This document shows, piece after piece, positions 1-7,891 of a DNA stretch of 25,197 nt. The notes below the pieces were generated by a model, which worked only from the letters and a program-made list of their open reading frames with translations, was not told the DNA's origin and did no database searches. This DNA comes from JBQTIU01 sp052387815 (GTDB lineage Bacteria; Pseudomonadota; Alphaproteobacteria; CACIAM-22H2), in assembly GCA_052387815.1 (NCBI GenBank), contig JBQTIU010000072.1, forward strand, positions 1 to 25,197. Direction: 5' to 3'. Position 1 is the stretch's first letter. The number at the start of each line of letters is the position of its first letter. The translations under genes and the position numbers were made by a program.

Positions 1-258
1 GGCGCCCGAGCGCGACTTCGAGACTATTGTGCGGGGCGCCGTGCGCCCCGGCTGGCCCGGGGGCGGGGGGGGCCGGCCGGCCCCGCGCCCCTTCGCGCCC
101 GCGCGCCGGGTGTGGTTCCGCCTTGCGCCGCGGAATGGCCGTTCGACGTCCTTCAGGCACGTCTTTCATGACTCCCTCGGAGGTTGAACCGGCCCCACCC
201 CACTGGGCCGCGGGTCCTTGTTCTTGCGCGGAGGCCGGAAACAGGCGCGCGCATTGTG
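1..258. other. Window-edge stretch, no supported gene
   Basis: I see no supportable gene here. The stretch is extremely G+C rich, with a long run of G residues near position 60-70. The short open frames have no convincing start, ribosome site or recognisable motif. One plus-strand frame from base 2 stays open to about base 186 and could be the tail of a gene entering from the left, but its composition is low-complexity (glycine, arginine, proline). Sequence quality may also be poor this close to a contig end. Confidence 0.4.
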
Positions 259-1020
259 TCAATCGGTTCCGGTGCCGACAAGTTCGCCCCTAACAGGTAC
301 CCAACAGCGCGGCATGGGAAAATCGGCGAGCGGCCTGGCGCCGAACATCGTATGTCCTGTCATCACATCGACCTCGCGGGCGAGGATGAACCCGTCGCCC
401 TGGACGCCGAAGGTGGGATCGAGCAGGCGGCGTCCTTGCGGCCGATCGTCCGCGGCATCGAAGGTCCACTCCTGGTATCCGAGAACGAAGAAGTTGAGGA
501 TCACGCACGGCGCCTCGGTGCAGCCGAACCAGTGCGCGTTGCGCGACACTTCCGTCGTCTGCATGACCTCGCCGGGCCCGAACCGGCGGTCGGTCCGGAG
601 CTTGAGGAGCAGCGTTCGGGCGTCGACCCGCGCCACGCGGTCGAATTCGCGGACGTGGACGCCCCCGTCCAGCACCATCTGGGTCGAAATCAGGTTGTGG
701 TGGCAGTGGGGCGGATGGATCTCGTGCGGGTGGACATAGAGAAGCTGGAAGGTTTGCCGGTGCCGCGGCAGGGTCTTGCGCCACAGGACCTGGTCGGCTT
801 CCTCGGCGTGCGCCTTGTCGATCCAGGGCTTCAGAGAGGTGCGGACGTCGTGGCGCTCGAACAGGGCGAGCGTCTCGAAGAGGAACTCGTCGGGTGCGAG
901 GCGGTGGTCCCCGAGCCGGTCGATGAGCGCCCGGGTCGTGGCGACCAGCGGGCCCCGGTCCGCATCGACATCGGGCAGCGGCCGGCCGGCTGAGGTATTG
1001 ATGCGGACCACGGGTTCCAT
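259..1020 (-). CDS. Cupin-like protein, putative metal-binding, function unknown
   Basis: This encodes a 253-residue soluble protein with no signal peptide or membrane segment. The middle carries a histidine-rich stretch (HPPHCHHN) followed by a short beta-strand-like region. About 50 residues further on comes a glycine-containing turn and another histidine in RNAHWF. That spacing of H-x-H and a later H resembles the two metal motifs of cupin-fold proteins. A role as a small non-heme iron or other metal enzyme is inferred from fold-like features, not from a clear family match. I chose the ATG at 1020 over the GTG two codons upstream because a G-rich Shine-Dalgarno-like stretch lies just before it. 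The gene diverges from the reductase across about 105 bp that is locally AT-rich, so the two probably share a control region. A role in the same catabolic pathway is plausible but unproven. Confidence 0.6.
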   Translation of the reverse strand: MEPVVRINTSAGRPLPDVDADRGPLVATTRALIDRLGDHRLAPDEFLFETLALFERHDVRTSLKPWIDKAHAEEADQVLWRKTLPRHRQTFQLLYVHPHEIHPPHCHHNLISTQMVLDGGVHVREFDRVARVDARTLLLKLRTDRRFGPGEVMQTTEVSRNAHWFGCTEAPCVILNFFVLGYQEWTFDAADDRPQGRRLLDPTFGVQGDGFILAREVDVMTGHTMFGARPLADFPMPRCWVPVRGELVGTGTD

Positions 1021-1126
1021 GCGCACTTACCCCCGCCCCTTGTATCGTGCCAACGAAGGCGTTACATGCTGGCGCGTACAATGCAAATTTAATTCATCGA
1101 AGGCAATGTGAATCGCAGGGCCCCGG
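1021..1126. promoter_or_regulatory. Divergent control region between cupin-like gene and reductase
   Basis: The 106 bp between two divergent starts must hold the promoters for both genes. The core around 1075-1100 is clearly more AT-rich than its surroundings (it includes ATGCAAATTTAATTCATC). I could not find a -35/-10 pair with consensus spacing or a convincing operator palindrome, so this call rests on gene layout and local composition alone. Confidence 0.4.
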
Positions 1127-2083
1127 ATGTCTGACGCCACCCTCACGCTTCGCGTGCGGACTATCCGCTACGAGGCCGAAGGCATCAACAGCTATGAGCT
1201 GGTCGACCCGGCGGGCGCCGAATTGCCGCCGTTTACCGCCGGCGCGCATCTCGACGTCCACCTCTCCGGCAATATCGTCCGTCAATACTCGTTTTGCAAC
1301 GACCCGGCCGAGCGGCACCGCTATGTCATCGCGGTCTTGAGGGAGAATCCCGGTCGCGGCGGATCGCGCAAGCTGCATGCCGAAGTGCGGGCCGGCGACG
1401 TCCTCACGGTGTCTGCGCCGCGCAACAATTTTCCGCTGGCCGAGGACGCGGCGCGCCATCTGTTGATCGCCGGCGGCATCGGCGTGACGCCGCTCATCGC
1501 GATGCTGGCCCGCCTGCGGACCCTCAACGCCGAGTTCATCCTGCACTACTGCACCCGCTCGCCGGAGCAGACCGCTTTTTCAGGCGAGATCAAAGACCTG
1601 ATCGAGGCCGGGCGGGTCGTGATCCACCACGATTACGGCCGGCCGGCCGACGGGCTCAACGTCGCGGAACTGCTGCGGGACTACCGGCCGGGGACGCACC
1701 TTTATTGCTGCGGTCCGACCGGCCTCATGGCGGCGGTCCGGGACGCCGCATCGACGTGGCCGGGAGGGACCGTACACTTCGAATACTTCACCCCCCCCGC
1801 CTCCTTCGACACGGCGCTCGACGGCGAGTTCAAGGTCAAGATCGCCCGCACGGGCGAGCTCGTCGCCATCCCCAAGGACAAGACCATCCTGGAGACCCTG
1901 CGCGCCCACGGGATGACGCTCGACAGCTCGTGCGAGTCCGGCACCTGCGGGACCTGCCGGACGCGGTATTTAGAGGGCGAACCCGATCACCGCGACTTCG
2001 TGCTGACCGATGACGAGCAGAAAGACAACATCATGATCTGCGTGTCGCGCGCCAAGAGCGCGGTCCTCACCCTCGACTTGTAG
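1127..2083 (+). CDS. PDR/VanB-type oxidoreductase (FMN, NAD, 2Fe-2S ferredoxin)
   Basis: This is a 318-residue one-component reductase of the phthalate dioxygenase reductase / vanillate demethylase VanB type. It passes electrons from NAD(P)H through flavin and a plant-type 2Fe-2S cluster to a Rieske oxygenase. Domain order is as in that family. The N-terminal flavin barrel has RQYSFCN matching the RxYS flavin motif. A nucleotide-binding domain with GGIGVTPLIAML follows, then CGPTGLM near residue 200. The C-terminal ferredoxin has cluster ligands Cys269, Cys274, Cys277 and Cys305 (C-x4-C-x2-C-x27-C). Length is typical. No oxygenase is adjacent, but two Rieske oxygenase alpha subunits lie about 4.4 kb downstream on the same strand and no other reductase is present. 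It is therefore the best candidate electron donor for one or both. Partner assignment is inference. Confidence 0.9.
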   Translation: MSDATLTLRVRTIRYEAEGINSYELVDPAGAELPPFTAGAHLDVHLSGNIVRQYSFCNDPAERHRYVIAVLRENPGRGGSRKLHAEVRAGDVLTVSAPRNNFPLAEDAARHLLIAGGIGVTPLIAMLARLRTLNAEFILHYCTRSPEQTAFSGEIKDLIEAGRVVIHHDYGRPADGLNVAELLRDYRPGTHLYCCGPTGLMAAVRDAASTWPGGTVHFEYFTPPASFDTALDGEFKVKIARTGELVAIPKDKTILETLRAHGMTLDSSCESGTCGTCRTRYLEGEPDHRDFVLTDDEQKDNIMICVSRAKSAVLTLDL

Positions 2084-2136
2084 GCCCGCGGGCGGCGCGG
2101 CGTGCAGCGCTACGCAAGGCCAGCGGCGTTCCCATG

Positions 2137-2250
2137 GTAGGGGCGAGGCGTTGCCTCGCCGGTCTTGAGACCCGCCCGTTCCAATCCGCCGGCACGAGCG
2201 AGTTTCAAACTGCGGGTCGACAGACCGCCGGGTCATGGACCCGCCCCTAC
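2137..2250. repeat. Inverted-repeat-bounded palindromic element (MITE/REP-like)
   Basis: This 114-bp stretch starts with GTAGGGGCG and ends with its exact reverse complement CGCCCCTAC. Each end carries its own small palindrome: GGCGAGGC-GTT-GCCTCGCC at 2143-2160, and GGGTC-ATG-GACCC-like pairing at 2230-2242. A related, shorter element with the same GTAGGGGCG terminus lies at 6402-6445. Its occurrence in non-coding DNA, with conserved ends and variable hairpin arms, fits a miniature inverted-repeat or REP-type dispersed element. It sits between the convergent ends of the reductase and the decarboxylase beta gene, where the hairpins could also act in transcript termination. No transposase is present in the window. 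Confidence 0.55.
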
Positions 2251-2276
2251 GGCACACGCGCCGTCGCGTTTTAAGG

Positions 2277-2855
2277 CTACGCCCTCGGGCGCTGCCGCCG
2301 CAGGGCCGCCCGAAACGCCTGCCGCGGCGCCGGGCTGTGGATATACTCATAGTCCTGGGGAGAGAGCGCGCCGGGTTCGACCTTGAGGTCCACGAACACC
2401 GGCCCGTCTTCCTCGAGGATGGCGGGGATACGGGCTTCGAAATCGGACAGCTCGCCGAACTCGTAAACCTTCGGATATCCCGCCGCCTTGGCGAAGCCGG
2501 TGAAGCTGACGGTCCCGCGGCCGGGAATGGGATGCCCGCCGTTGGCCTCGTAGATTCCGTTCTCGCACACGAAATGGACGAGGTTCCGGGGCGCGACGGC
2601 GGCGATGGTGACGAGGCTGCCCAGGTTCATGAGCAGGCTGCCGTCGCCGTCGAGGACGATCACGCGCTTGTCCGGGCGGCCCAAGGCCAGTCCCAGCGCA
2701 TGGGAGGACGCCTGACCCATGACGCCGACCGACACGTAAGTAAGCCCCTCGGGCTTGATGACCAACCAGTCGAAGGCGGCCTGGTAGACCGCCACCACGA
2801 TCTGGTCGCCAACCAACCGGGCCAGGACCTCGAGGCATGCATCGCGCTTCATCAC
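2277..2855 (-). CDS. Thiamine-diphosphate decarboxylase, beta subunit (sulfopyruvate/phosphonopyruvate decarboxylase-like)
   Basis: This 192-residue protein corresponds to the C-terminal, cofactor-binding half of thiamine-diphosphate enzymes. The GDGSLLMNLG segment is the start of the classic GDG...N diphosphate/Mg motif, completed about 30 residues later by the ENGIYEANGG stretch. A split enzyme with separate subunits of about 170 and 190 residues is the ComD/ComE arrangement of sulfopyruvate decarboxylase; fused relatives are phosphonopyruvate decarboxylases. The true substrate could be another 2-oxoacid. The alpha-subunit gene lies just upstream, with 3 bases between its stop and this start, so the pair is translated together. 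The start is ambiguous between GTG at 2855 and ATG at 2852. The role in this cluster (decarboxylating a 2-oxoacid to an aldehyde, possibly feeding the downstream aldehyde dehydrogenase) is inference. Confidence 0.8.
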   Translation of the reverse strand: MMKRDACLEVLARLVGDQIVVAVYQAAFDWLVIKPEGLTYVSVGVMGQASSHALGLALGRPDKRVIVLDGDGSLLMNLGSLVTIAAVAPRNLVHFVCENGIYEANGGHPIPGRGTVSFTGFAKAAGYPKVYEFGELSDFEARIPAILEEDGPVFVDLKVEPGALSPQDYEYIHSPAPRQAFRAALRRQRPRA

Positions 2856-2858
2856 GGC

Positions 2859-3371
2859 TTACGCGGGGCTCCTGCCGATCAGAAAAACAACCGGGCGCGA
2901 ACTCGCATACGCCTGGTCGATGGCCGGGCCGATCTTTGCCACGTCCGCACCCGCTTGGATGAGATGGTGCTCGACCCGCATGGCATCCAGGATCGGCTCC
3001 ACGATCCTCACGCTGTACTTCGCCGATTGCGAGGGCAGGAGGTCGGGCTCCTTGCCCTGGAGGCCGACCATCATGCACACGGGCTGCTGGTACTCGACCC
3101 CGATGCCCCGCAAGGCGTTGATCGAATCGAAGAGCCCGGTGTTCTGGATGAGCAGCAACGCCCGCCGGTCGCAAAACGCCAGCCCCGTGCAAATGGAGAT
3201 GCCCTCGTCCTCCTTGCACACCCGGATCAATCGAAGGTGCGGGTCGGACGCCAAGGGCCACAGCACATTCTCGCTGGTGACGATATCCGGCACGGAGACC
3301 ACGAATTCGACGCCGCTTTTCTTGATGGCGTCGATGATCGCGGCGCCCCGCAGTACACGTTCCTCGACCAC
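2859..3371 (-). CDS. Thiamine-diphosphate decarboxylase, alpha subunit (sulfopyruvate/phosphonopyruvate decarboxylase-like)
   Basis: This is the N-terminal (pyrimidine-binding) half of the split thiamine-diphosphate decarboxylase, about 170 residues from the chosen start. The order of features matches ComD-type subunits: an opening helix followed by FVVSVPD, then RVCKEDEGISICTGLAF carrying the conserved glutamate that activates the thiamine ring, then LLIQNTGLFDSINALRG. A GTG at 3371 is preceded by a G-rich ribosome site and gives the usual family length. A TTG at 3437 with GGAG upstream is the alternative and would add 22 unremarkable residues. The gene diverges from the ABC transporter run across about 220 bp and ends 3 bases before the beta-subunit start. 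Together the two products should form one enzyme. Confidence 0.78.
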   Translation of the reverse strand: MVEERVLRGAAIIDAIKKSGVEFVVSVPDIVTSENVLWPLASDPHLRLIRVCKEDEGISICTGLAFCDRRALLLIQNTGLFDSINALRGIGVEYQQPVCMMVGLQGKEPDLLPSQSAKYSVRIVEPILDAMRVEHHLIQAGADVAKIGPAIDQAYASSRPVVFLIGRSPA

Positions 3372-3593
3372 TCCGATTCCCCCAAGGTCCAGCCGGACGG
3401 GTCCTTCAGCCGATCCGACACCGCTCGACCCGGTCAAGCGCTCCGAACCCTAGCACCGGCCGGCCTCGACGGCCAACCCGAGACGCATTTTTTACTGTAA
3501 ATGAACTTAAATTCGTGGCACGATGTGCGGGCGAGGGCGATCGCCACGCCGGCCGGAGGTCACGGGTCGGGGGCGTGGGGGGCTTGCGAAGGG
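3372..3593. promoter_or_regulatory. Divergent control region between decarboxylase and ABC/Rieske run
   Basis: This is a non-coding stretch between the divergent decarboxylase alpha start and the first permease. A short AT-rich patch at about 3487-3513 (ATTTTTTACTGTAAATGAAC) stands out against the GC-rich surroundings and is the best place for a promoter. I cannot assign -35 and -10 boxes with confidence, and no regulator gene is present nearby. Confidence 0.35.
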
Positions 3594-4454
3594 ATGGGCA
3601 TGAAAGCACGCTGGGAGCTGGTCCTTGCTCCGCCGCTCGTCGTCTCGTTCCTGCTGCTGGCCGCCTCCCAGGTCGTGTTTCTCCGCGGCAGTTTGTTCGA
3701 GGATTTGCGGCTCGGGCGGCGCGGCACCGAGGTCACCCTCAAGAACTACATGTTCGTCTTCACCGACGAGTTCTATCTCGACTCGCTCGACCTGACGTTC
3801 CGGCTGTCGGCGACGGTGGCGATCCTTACCATCTTGTTCAGCTTCCCGGTCGCCTACATCCTCGCCCGCATGCGCTCGCGCTGGTCGCTGTTGCTGCTGG
3901 CGGCGATCGTCGTGACCTCGTTCGTGTCGATCGTCATCAAGGTGCTGGGCCTGGTGATCATCTTCAGCGCCGACGGCCAGCTCAACCGCCTGCTCTTGGC
4001 GCTCGGCGTCCTCACCCAGCCCTACAGCATCATAGGCAATCCGACCGGGGTGGCCATCGGGCTCATGCACTTCACCCTCGGGTTCGCGGTCCTGCTGCAA
4101 TACGGGGTCATGCAGACGATCCCGAGATCGCTCGAGGAAGCGGCGGAGATTCACGGCGCGAGCCGGTGGCGAGTGTTCCAGCGCATCATCATTCCCTTGA
4201 CCCTCCCCGGGACCATCGTCAGCCTTTTGACGGTCTTCAATCTGTGCATGGGCGCCTTCACCTCTGCGGCCCTGATCGGCGGCGGCAAGGTGCTGACCCT
4301 GCCGGTGGTCATCCAGCGGACCATCTTGTTCGAAACCAAATACGGGGTCGGCGCCACCATCTCCGCCGTGCTTCTGGTCGTGGTGGTCGTGCTCAATCTC
4401 CTGTCGATTTTCCTGTTGTCGCGGCTCCGGGCCTCGCGGCGGGTGACGGCATGA
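3594..4454 (+). CDS. ABC transporter permease 1, polyamine/opine/phosphonate type
   Basis: This inner-membrane permease is about 286 residues long from the ATG at 3594. It has several long hydrophobic segments, the first being LVLAPPLVVSFLLLAASQVV. The cytoplasmic EAA loop (EEAAEIHGASRWRVF ... LPG) that contacts the ATPase is intact. Its size and this motif place it with the PotB-like permeases of the spermidine/putrescine importer class. I prefer 3594 (or ATG 3600) over the ATG at 3501 because 3501 lacks a ribosome site and would add about 30 non-hydrophobic residues before the first membrane helix. It overlaps the next gene by ATGA. With permease 2, the binding protein and the distal ATPase it makes a complete importer. 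Confidence 0.9.
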   Translation: MGMKARWELVLAPPLVVSFLLLAASQVVFLRGSLFEDLRLGRRGTEVTLKNYMFVFTDEFYLDSLDLTFRLSATVAILTILFSFPVAYILARMRSRWSLLLLAAIVVTSFVSIVIKVLGLVIIFSADGQLNRLLLALGVLTQPYSIIGNPTGVAIGLMHFTLGFAVLLQYGVMQTIPRSLEEAAEIHGASRWRVFQRIIIPLTLPGTIVSLLTVFNLCMGAFTSAALIGGGKVLTLPVVIQRTILFETKYGVGATISAVLLVVVVVLNLLSIFLLSRLRASRRVTA

Positions 4455-5284
4455 GCCGCCTGCGGCCCACGCGCCTGCGGAGGGCGGCGGCGGTCGTCTG
4501 GCTGGTGCTGATCTATGTCTTTTTGCTGTCGCCGCTGGTCGTCATCGTCGGGGCGTCGTTCAACGGCGGCGAGCGCACCTACGTCAATTTTCCGCCCACC
4601 GACGTATCGATCAAATGGTACGGCCGCATCGAGGCGACCCAGGTCCATTCGCTGGGGCTCAGCCTCGCTCTCGCCTTGACCGCCGCGGGCCTAGGGTGCC
4701 TGGTCGGCGTGCCGGCGGCGATCGGGGTGGTGCGCGCCAACTTTCCGGGCAAGGCCGTTGTGAGCGCCATGTTCCGGGCCCCCTTGCAGATCCCGACCGT
4801 GGTGATCGGGGTGTCCTTCCTGCAGCTCTATTACCTGGTCGGCGATTTCACCGGCCTCTATGCGATCGGCAATTTCTACGGCCTGCTCATCGCCCACACC
4901 TTCATGGCGACCCCCTATGTGGTGGGGGCGGTTGGCGCCATCCTGCAGCGGTTCAATCAGCGGCTCGAGGAGGCGGCGTTCAGCCTCGGGGCGAGCCCCT
5001 GGTCGACGTTCCGCCGGGTGACGCTGCCGCTGATCACGCCCGGGGTTTATGCCGGCGCCCTCTATGCCTTCATGATCAGCTTCGCCGACCTGCCGGTGTC
5101 GATGTTCCTCTCCGGGCCGGATTACAAGACCTTCCCGGTCCAGCTCTTCCATGCCATGGAGTACGATTTCAGCCCGTCCTTCCTGGCCTTGTCCACCCTC
5201 ATCATCCTCTTCTCTCTGGCCGCGCTGGTTTCGATCCAGAAGGTGGTCGGCCTCAATGCTTTGTTGCGTTCCAGCGGCAATTGA
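4451..5284 (+). CDS. ABC transporter permease 2, polyamine/opine/phosphonate type
   Basis: This is the second inner-membrane permease, 277 residues and PotC-like. It has hydrophobic segments beginning with VVWLVLIYVFLLSPLVVIV and an EAA loop (EEAAFSLGASPWSTFRR ... LITPG). Its ATG overlaps the stop of permease 1 (ATGA at 4451-4454), so the two are translationally coupled, as expected for a heterodimeric channel. The length is normal. The binding-protein gene follows 35 bp downstream. Confidence 0.9.
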   Translation: MSRLRPTRLRRAAAVVWLVLIYVFLLSPLVVIVGASFNGGERTYVNFPPTDVSIKWYGRIEATQVHSLGLSLALALTAAGLGCLVGVPAAIGVVRANFPGKAVVSAMFRAPLQIPTVVIGVSFLQLYYLVGDFTGLYAIGNFYGLLIAHTFMATPYVVGAVGAILQRFNQRLEEAAFSLGASPWSTFRRVTLPLITPGVYAGALYAFMISFADLPVSMFLSGPDYKTFPVQLFHAMEYDFSPSFLALSTLIILFSLAALVSIQKVVGLNALLRSSGN

Positions 5285-5319
5285 GCAACCCTCGAAACAT
5301 CAACCAAGGGAGGTATCCC

Positions 5320-6405
5320 ATGAGCCATCCAATGTTACGGCGAATCCTGGCGCGGAGCGCCGCGGTCCTCGCGGTGGTCGCCCTTACGGCCGCCGCTGCC
5401 GAGGCGCAGGAGAAGCGCTTCGACGGCGTCACGGTGCGCTTCGCCACCTTCGGCGGCGGCTGGGACAAGGCGGTCCACGATTTCGCCGGCGTGCAGGTCG
5501 AGCGCCTGGGCGCCAAGATCGTCTATTTCGCCTCGCTGCCGCCCGACACGCTGGCCAAGCTCATTGCCGCGCGCGGGCGCGAGATGCCGTTCGACGTCAT
5601 CGAGATGTCCGCCATCACCCGGGACGACACGATGGAGGGCAAGTTCCTCCAGAAGATCAACCTCGCCAATATCCCCAACACCAAGGAGCTGTTCCCTGGC
5701 ACCTTCGACGAGTGGAAGGTGCCGAGCTGGGTCGTCCAGGAAGGGATCGTCTACAACGCCGACAAGTTCAAGGAACTGGGCCTGCCCAAGCCGGAAAAAT
5801 ACTCCGACCTCCTCCATCCGAAGCTCACCGGACGGGTCTCGATCCTCGATGTCGGCATCACCGGGGCGATCCATATGATTGCCGGCATGGCCGTGGAGCA
5901 AGGCAGCAGACCCGAGGACTACGTGACGGGCTTGAAGATGCTGAGCCAGGTCAAGGCCTACAAGTTCTGGCAGGTGGGCGCGCAGGTGATGACCGGGTTC
6001 ACGTCCGGCGACGTGTGGGCGGCGACCATGCACGCCGGGTTCGCCATCCAGGGCGCGCGCGACAACATGCCGCTTGAAATGGCGCACCCGCGGGTCGGCC
6101 GGTATGTCGGCATCCTCAATGAGGGCTGGCTCGGCATCGTCGCCGGCACCAACCCCAAGGTGGCCGAGGCCGCCGAGGCCTTCATCAACGCCTATGTCAG
6201 CGCCGAGGCCCAGGAGGGACTGGCGCGGCGCCGCGGCATCGTGCCGGTGAACAAGGTGGCGCTGGGCAAGCTCGGGGACGACCCCATCCTCAAGCGGATG
6301 CTGATCTTGGGCGAAGCGGATGTGCCTAAGATGCTACGGACCGACTTGTCCAAGATCGACCGCGCCGATTTCGTCGCCAAATGGAACCGGGCGGTCGCCA
6401 AGTAG
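5320..6405 (+). CDS. ABC transporter periplasmic substrate-binding protein
   Basis: This 361-residue protein has a clear Sec signal peptide: basic MLRRILARS, then a hydrophobic core, then cleavage after about AAAAEA in front of QEKRFDG. The mature protein has the layout of PotD-like (type II fold) extracellular binding proteins. Near the C-terminus comes EGWLGIVAGTNPKVAEAAEAFINAYVSAEAQEGLARRRGIVP in outline, the family's typical closing segment. A strong ribosome site (AAGGGAGG) precedes the ATG by 6 bases. Ligand identity cannot be deduced. The neighbouring Rieske oxygenases suggest an organic acid or aromatic/heterocyclic compound rather than a polyamine. A palindromic repeat begins at its stop codon. 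Confidence 0.88.
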   Translation: MSHPMLRRILARSAAVLAVVALTAAAAEAQEKRFDGVTVRFATFGGGWDKAVHDFAGVQVERLGAKIVYFASLPPDTLAKLIAARGREMPFDVIEMSAITRDDTMEGKFLQKINLANIPNTKELFPGTFDEWKVPSWVVQEGIVYNADKFKELGLPKPEKYSDLLHPKLTGRVSILDVGITGAIHMIAGMAVEQGSRPEDYVTGLKMLSQVKAYKFWQVGAQVMTGFTSGDVWAATMHAGFAIQGARDNMPLEMAHPRVGRYVGILNEGWLGIVAGTNPKVAEAAEAFINAYVSAEAQEGLARRRGIVPVNKVALGKLGDDPILKRMLILGEADVPKMLRTDLSKIDRADFVAKWNRAVAK

Positions 6406-6445
6406 GGGCGGGTCAGCGACCCGCCGGTGTAACACCCGCCCGTAC
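6402..6445. repeat. Short inverted-repeat element overlapping the binding-protein stop
   Basis: This 44-bp element begins GTAGGGGCGGGT and ends ACCCGCCCGTAC, which is its reverse complement with one mismatch. An internal perfect palindrome is CGGGTC-AGC-GACCCG. The TAG stop of the binding protein is supplied by the element itself (6403-6405). It shares its GTAGGGGCG terminus with the 2137-2250 element. As RNA it would form a strong hairpin between the binding protein and the Rieske genes and could tune read-through or 3'-end stability. That would fit the common need for more binding protein than downstream product. Confidence 0.55.
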
Positions 6446-6526
6446 GGCGGGGCGCGAGGGATGCCCGGCCCGCCGTCCCTCGCCAGGCTCGCAAGGATCG
6501 AGCGGCAACCAAGGATGGAGGTAACG

Positions 6527-7891
6527 ATGTCCCTCGACGCACCCGTGCGGTCCGTGCCCTACGGCGGCTATTTCCTCAACCGGCCGGTGGTCGAGGACGC
6601 CGAGCTCACGCATGTGGGGCCCGGGATGCCCGGCGGCAATTACCTGCGCCGATTCTGGCATCCGGTGGCGTTGTCCTCGGAGCTCACGGACCTGCCGCTC
6701 CCGGTTCGCATCCTGGGCGAGGACCTGGTTCTGTTCCGCGACTTGAGCGGCCGGGTCGGCCTGTTGCATCGCCATTGCAGCCATCGCGGCACGTCGCTCG
6801 AATTCGGGATCGTGGCGACCCGGGGCATCCGCTGCTGCTACCACGGCTGGCTGTTCGACATCGACGGCACGGTCCTGGAGACCCCGGGCGAGCCGCCGCA
6901 AAGCCGGGTCAAGGACAGGCTCTTCCACGGCGCCTATCCGGCCCGCGAGTACAAGGGCCTGGTCTTCGCCTACCTGGGGCCGCCGGAGGACAAGCCGGAG
7001 TTCCCCGTCTACGACATCACGGAGACCCAGGGCGACGAACTGCTGCCCTACTCAGTCGCGATCCCGTGCAACTGGTTGCAGGTCCACGAGAACTCCATGG
7101 ACCCGATCCACACGGTGTTCCTGCACACCCGGGTGACCGGCACGCAGCTCTCCGATGCCTGGGGCGCCTTGCCGGTCATCGACTGGCAGGAACGGCCGGG
7201 CGGGATGATCTACATCACCACGCGGCGCTGGGGCGATTTCATCTGGGTCCGTTCGACCGACGTGTTCATGCCCAATATGGCCCAGGCCGCGGCGCTGTGG
7301 GAGGACGGCAGCACCGTCCAATATTTCAACCGCGTCAGCATCACCCGCTGGATGACGCCGATCGACGACATCCATTCGATGACCATCGGGTGGCGGCATT
7401 TCAACGACCGCGTCGATCCCAAGGGGCTCGGCAAGCGCAGCGAGGTCGGAAAGGAAAGGGTCGACTTCATCGGCCAAACGGCCGAGCGGACGTTCGAGGA
7501 ACGGCAGCGCGTGCCGGGCGACTACGACGCCGAGGTCGGGCAGGGCCCGATCGCTATCCACGCGCGCGAGCACATGGGTTCGACCGATCGCGGCGTGGCG
7601 ATGCTCCGCCAGTTGCTGCGCCGCGCGATCCGGGCCACTGCCAAGGGCGACAAGCCCTCGCTTGCCCTGTGCGGGCCGCGCGGTATCATCCCCACCTATG
7701 CCCATGACACGGTCCTCAAGATCCCGGCTCGGCCCGGCGCCGACGAACAGGCGCAGTTACGCGAGCTGGGGCTGCGGGTGACCGAGATCGTGCGCGCGGT
7801 CGGCTTCGATGCTGGGCCGGCGCGCCAGGGCATGGTCGAAGCCGCCGTGAAGGATCTCGAACGGCAGTATCAGGCGGGGGAGACGTCATGA
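6527..7891 (+). CDS. Rieske non-heme iron oxygenase, alpha subunit (paralog A)
   Basis: This is a 454-residue ring-hydroxylating-type oxygenase subunit. The Rieske 2Fe-2S ligands are Cys84-x-His86 and Cys103-x2-His106 (HCSHRG ... CCYHGW). The catalytic iron site is Glu188-x3-Asp192-x2-His195-x4-His200 (ENSMDPIHTVFLH), with Asp192 also the usual electron bridge to a neighbouring subunit. All key residues are intact. The overall pattern is closest to phthalate 4,5-dioxygenase-like single-component oxygenases that need a PDR-type reductase, such as the one at 1127-2083. The ATG at 6527 follows a good ribosome site (GGATGGAGG). It overlaps paralog B by ATGA and lies inside an ABC transporter operon. 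The substrate is unknown. Confidence 0.93.
   Translation: MSLDAPVRSVPYGGYFLNRPVVEDAELTHVGPGMPGGNYLRRFWHPVALSSELTDLPLPVRILGEDLVLFRDLSGRVGLLHRHCSHRGTSLEFGIVATRGIRCCYHGWLFDIDGTVLETPGEPPQSRVKDRLFHGAYPAREYKGLVFAYLGPPEDKPEFPVYDITETQGDELLPYSVAIPCNWLQVHENSMDPIHTVFLHTRVTGTQLSDAWGALPVIDWQERPGGMIYITTRRWGDFIWVRSTDVFMPNMAQAAALWEDGSTVQYFNRVSITRWMTPIDDIHSMTIGWRHFNDRVDPKGLGKRSEVGKERVDFIGQTAERTFEERQRVPGDYDAEVGQGPIAIHAREHMGSTDRGVAMLRQLLRRAIRATAKGDKPSLALCGPRGIIPTYAHDTVLKIPARPGADEQAQLRELGLRVTEIVRAVGFDAGPARQGMVEAAVKDLERQYQAGETS

Noticed and set aside
1..186. Tail of an upstream gene in plus frame 2
   Set aside because: The frame is open, but the protein is low-complexity and no family is recognisable; the contig edge may be unreliable.
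184..993. Long plus-strand open frame opposite the cupin-like gene
   Set aside because: It is antisense to a better-supported gene, lacks a ribosome site, and its composition reflects high-GC codon shadows.
2235..3500. 421-codon plus-strand open frame across the decarboxylase genes
   Set aside because: It lies antisense to two clear thiamine-diphosphate enzyme subunits and has no recognisable domain.
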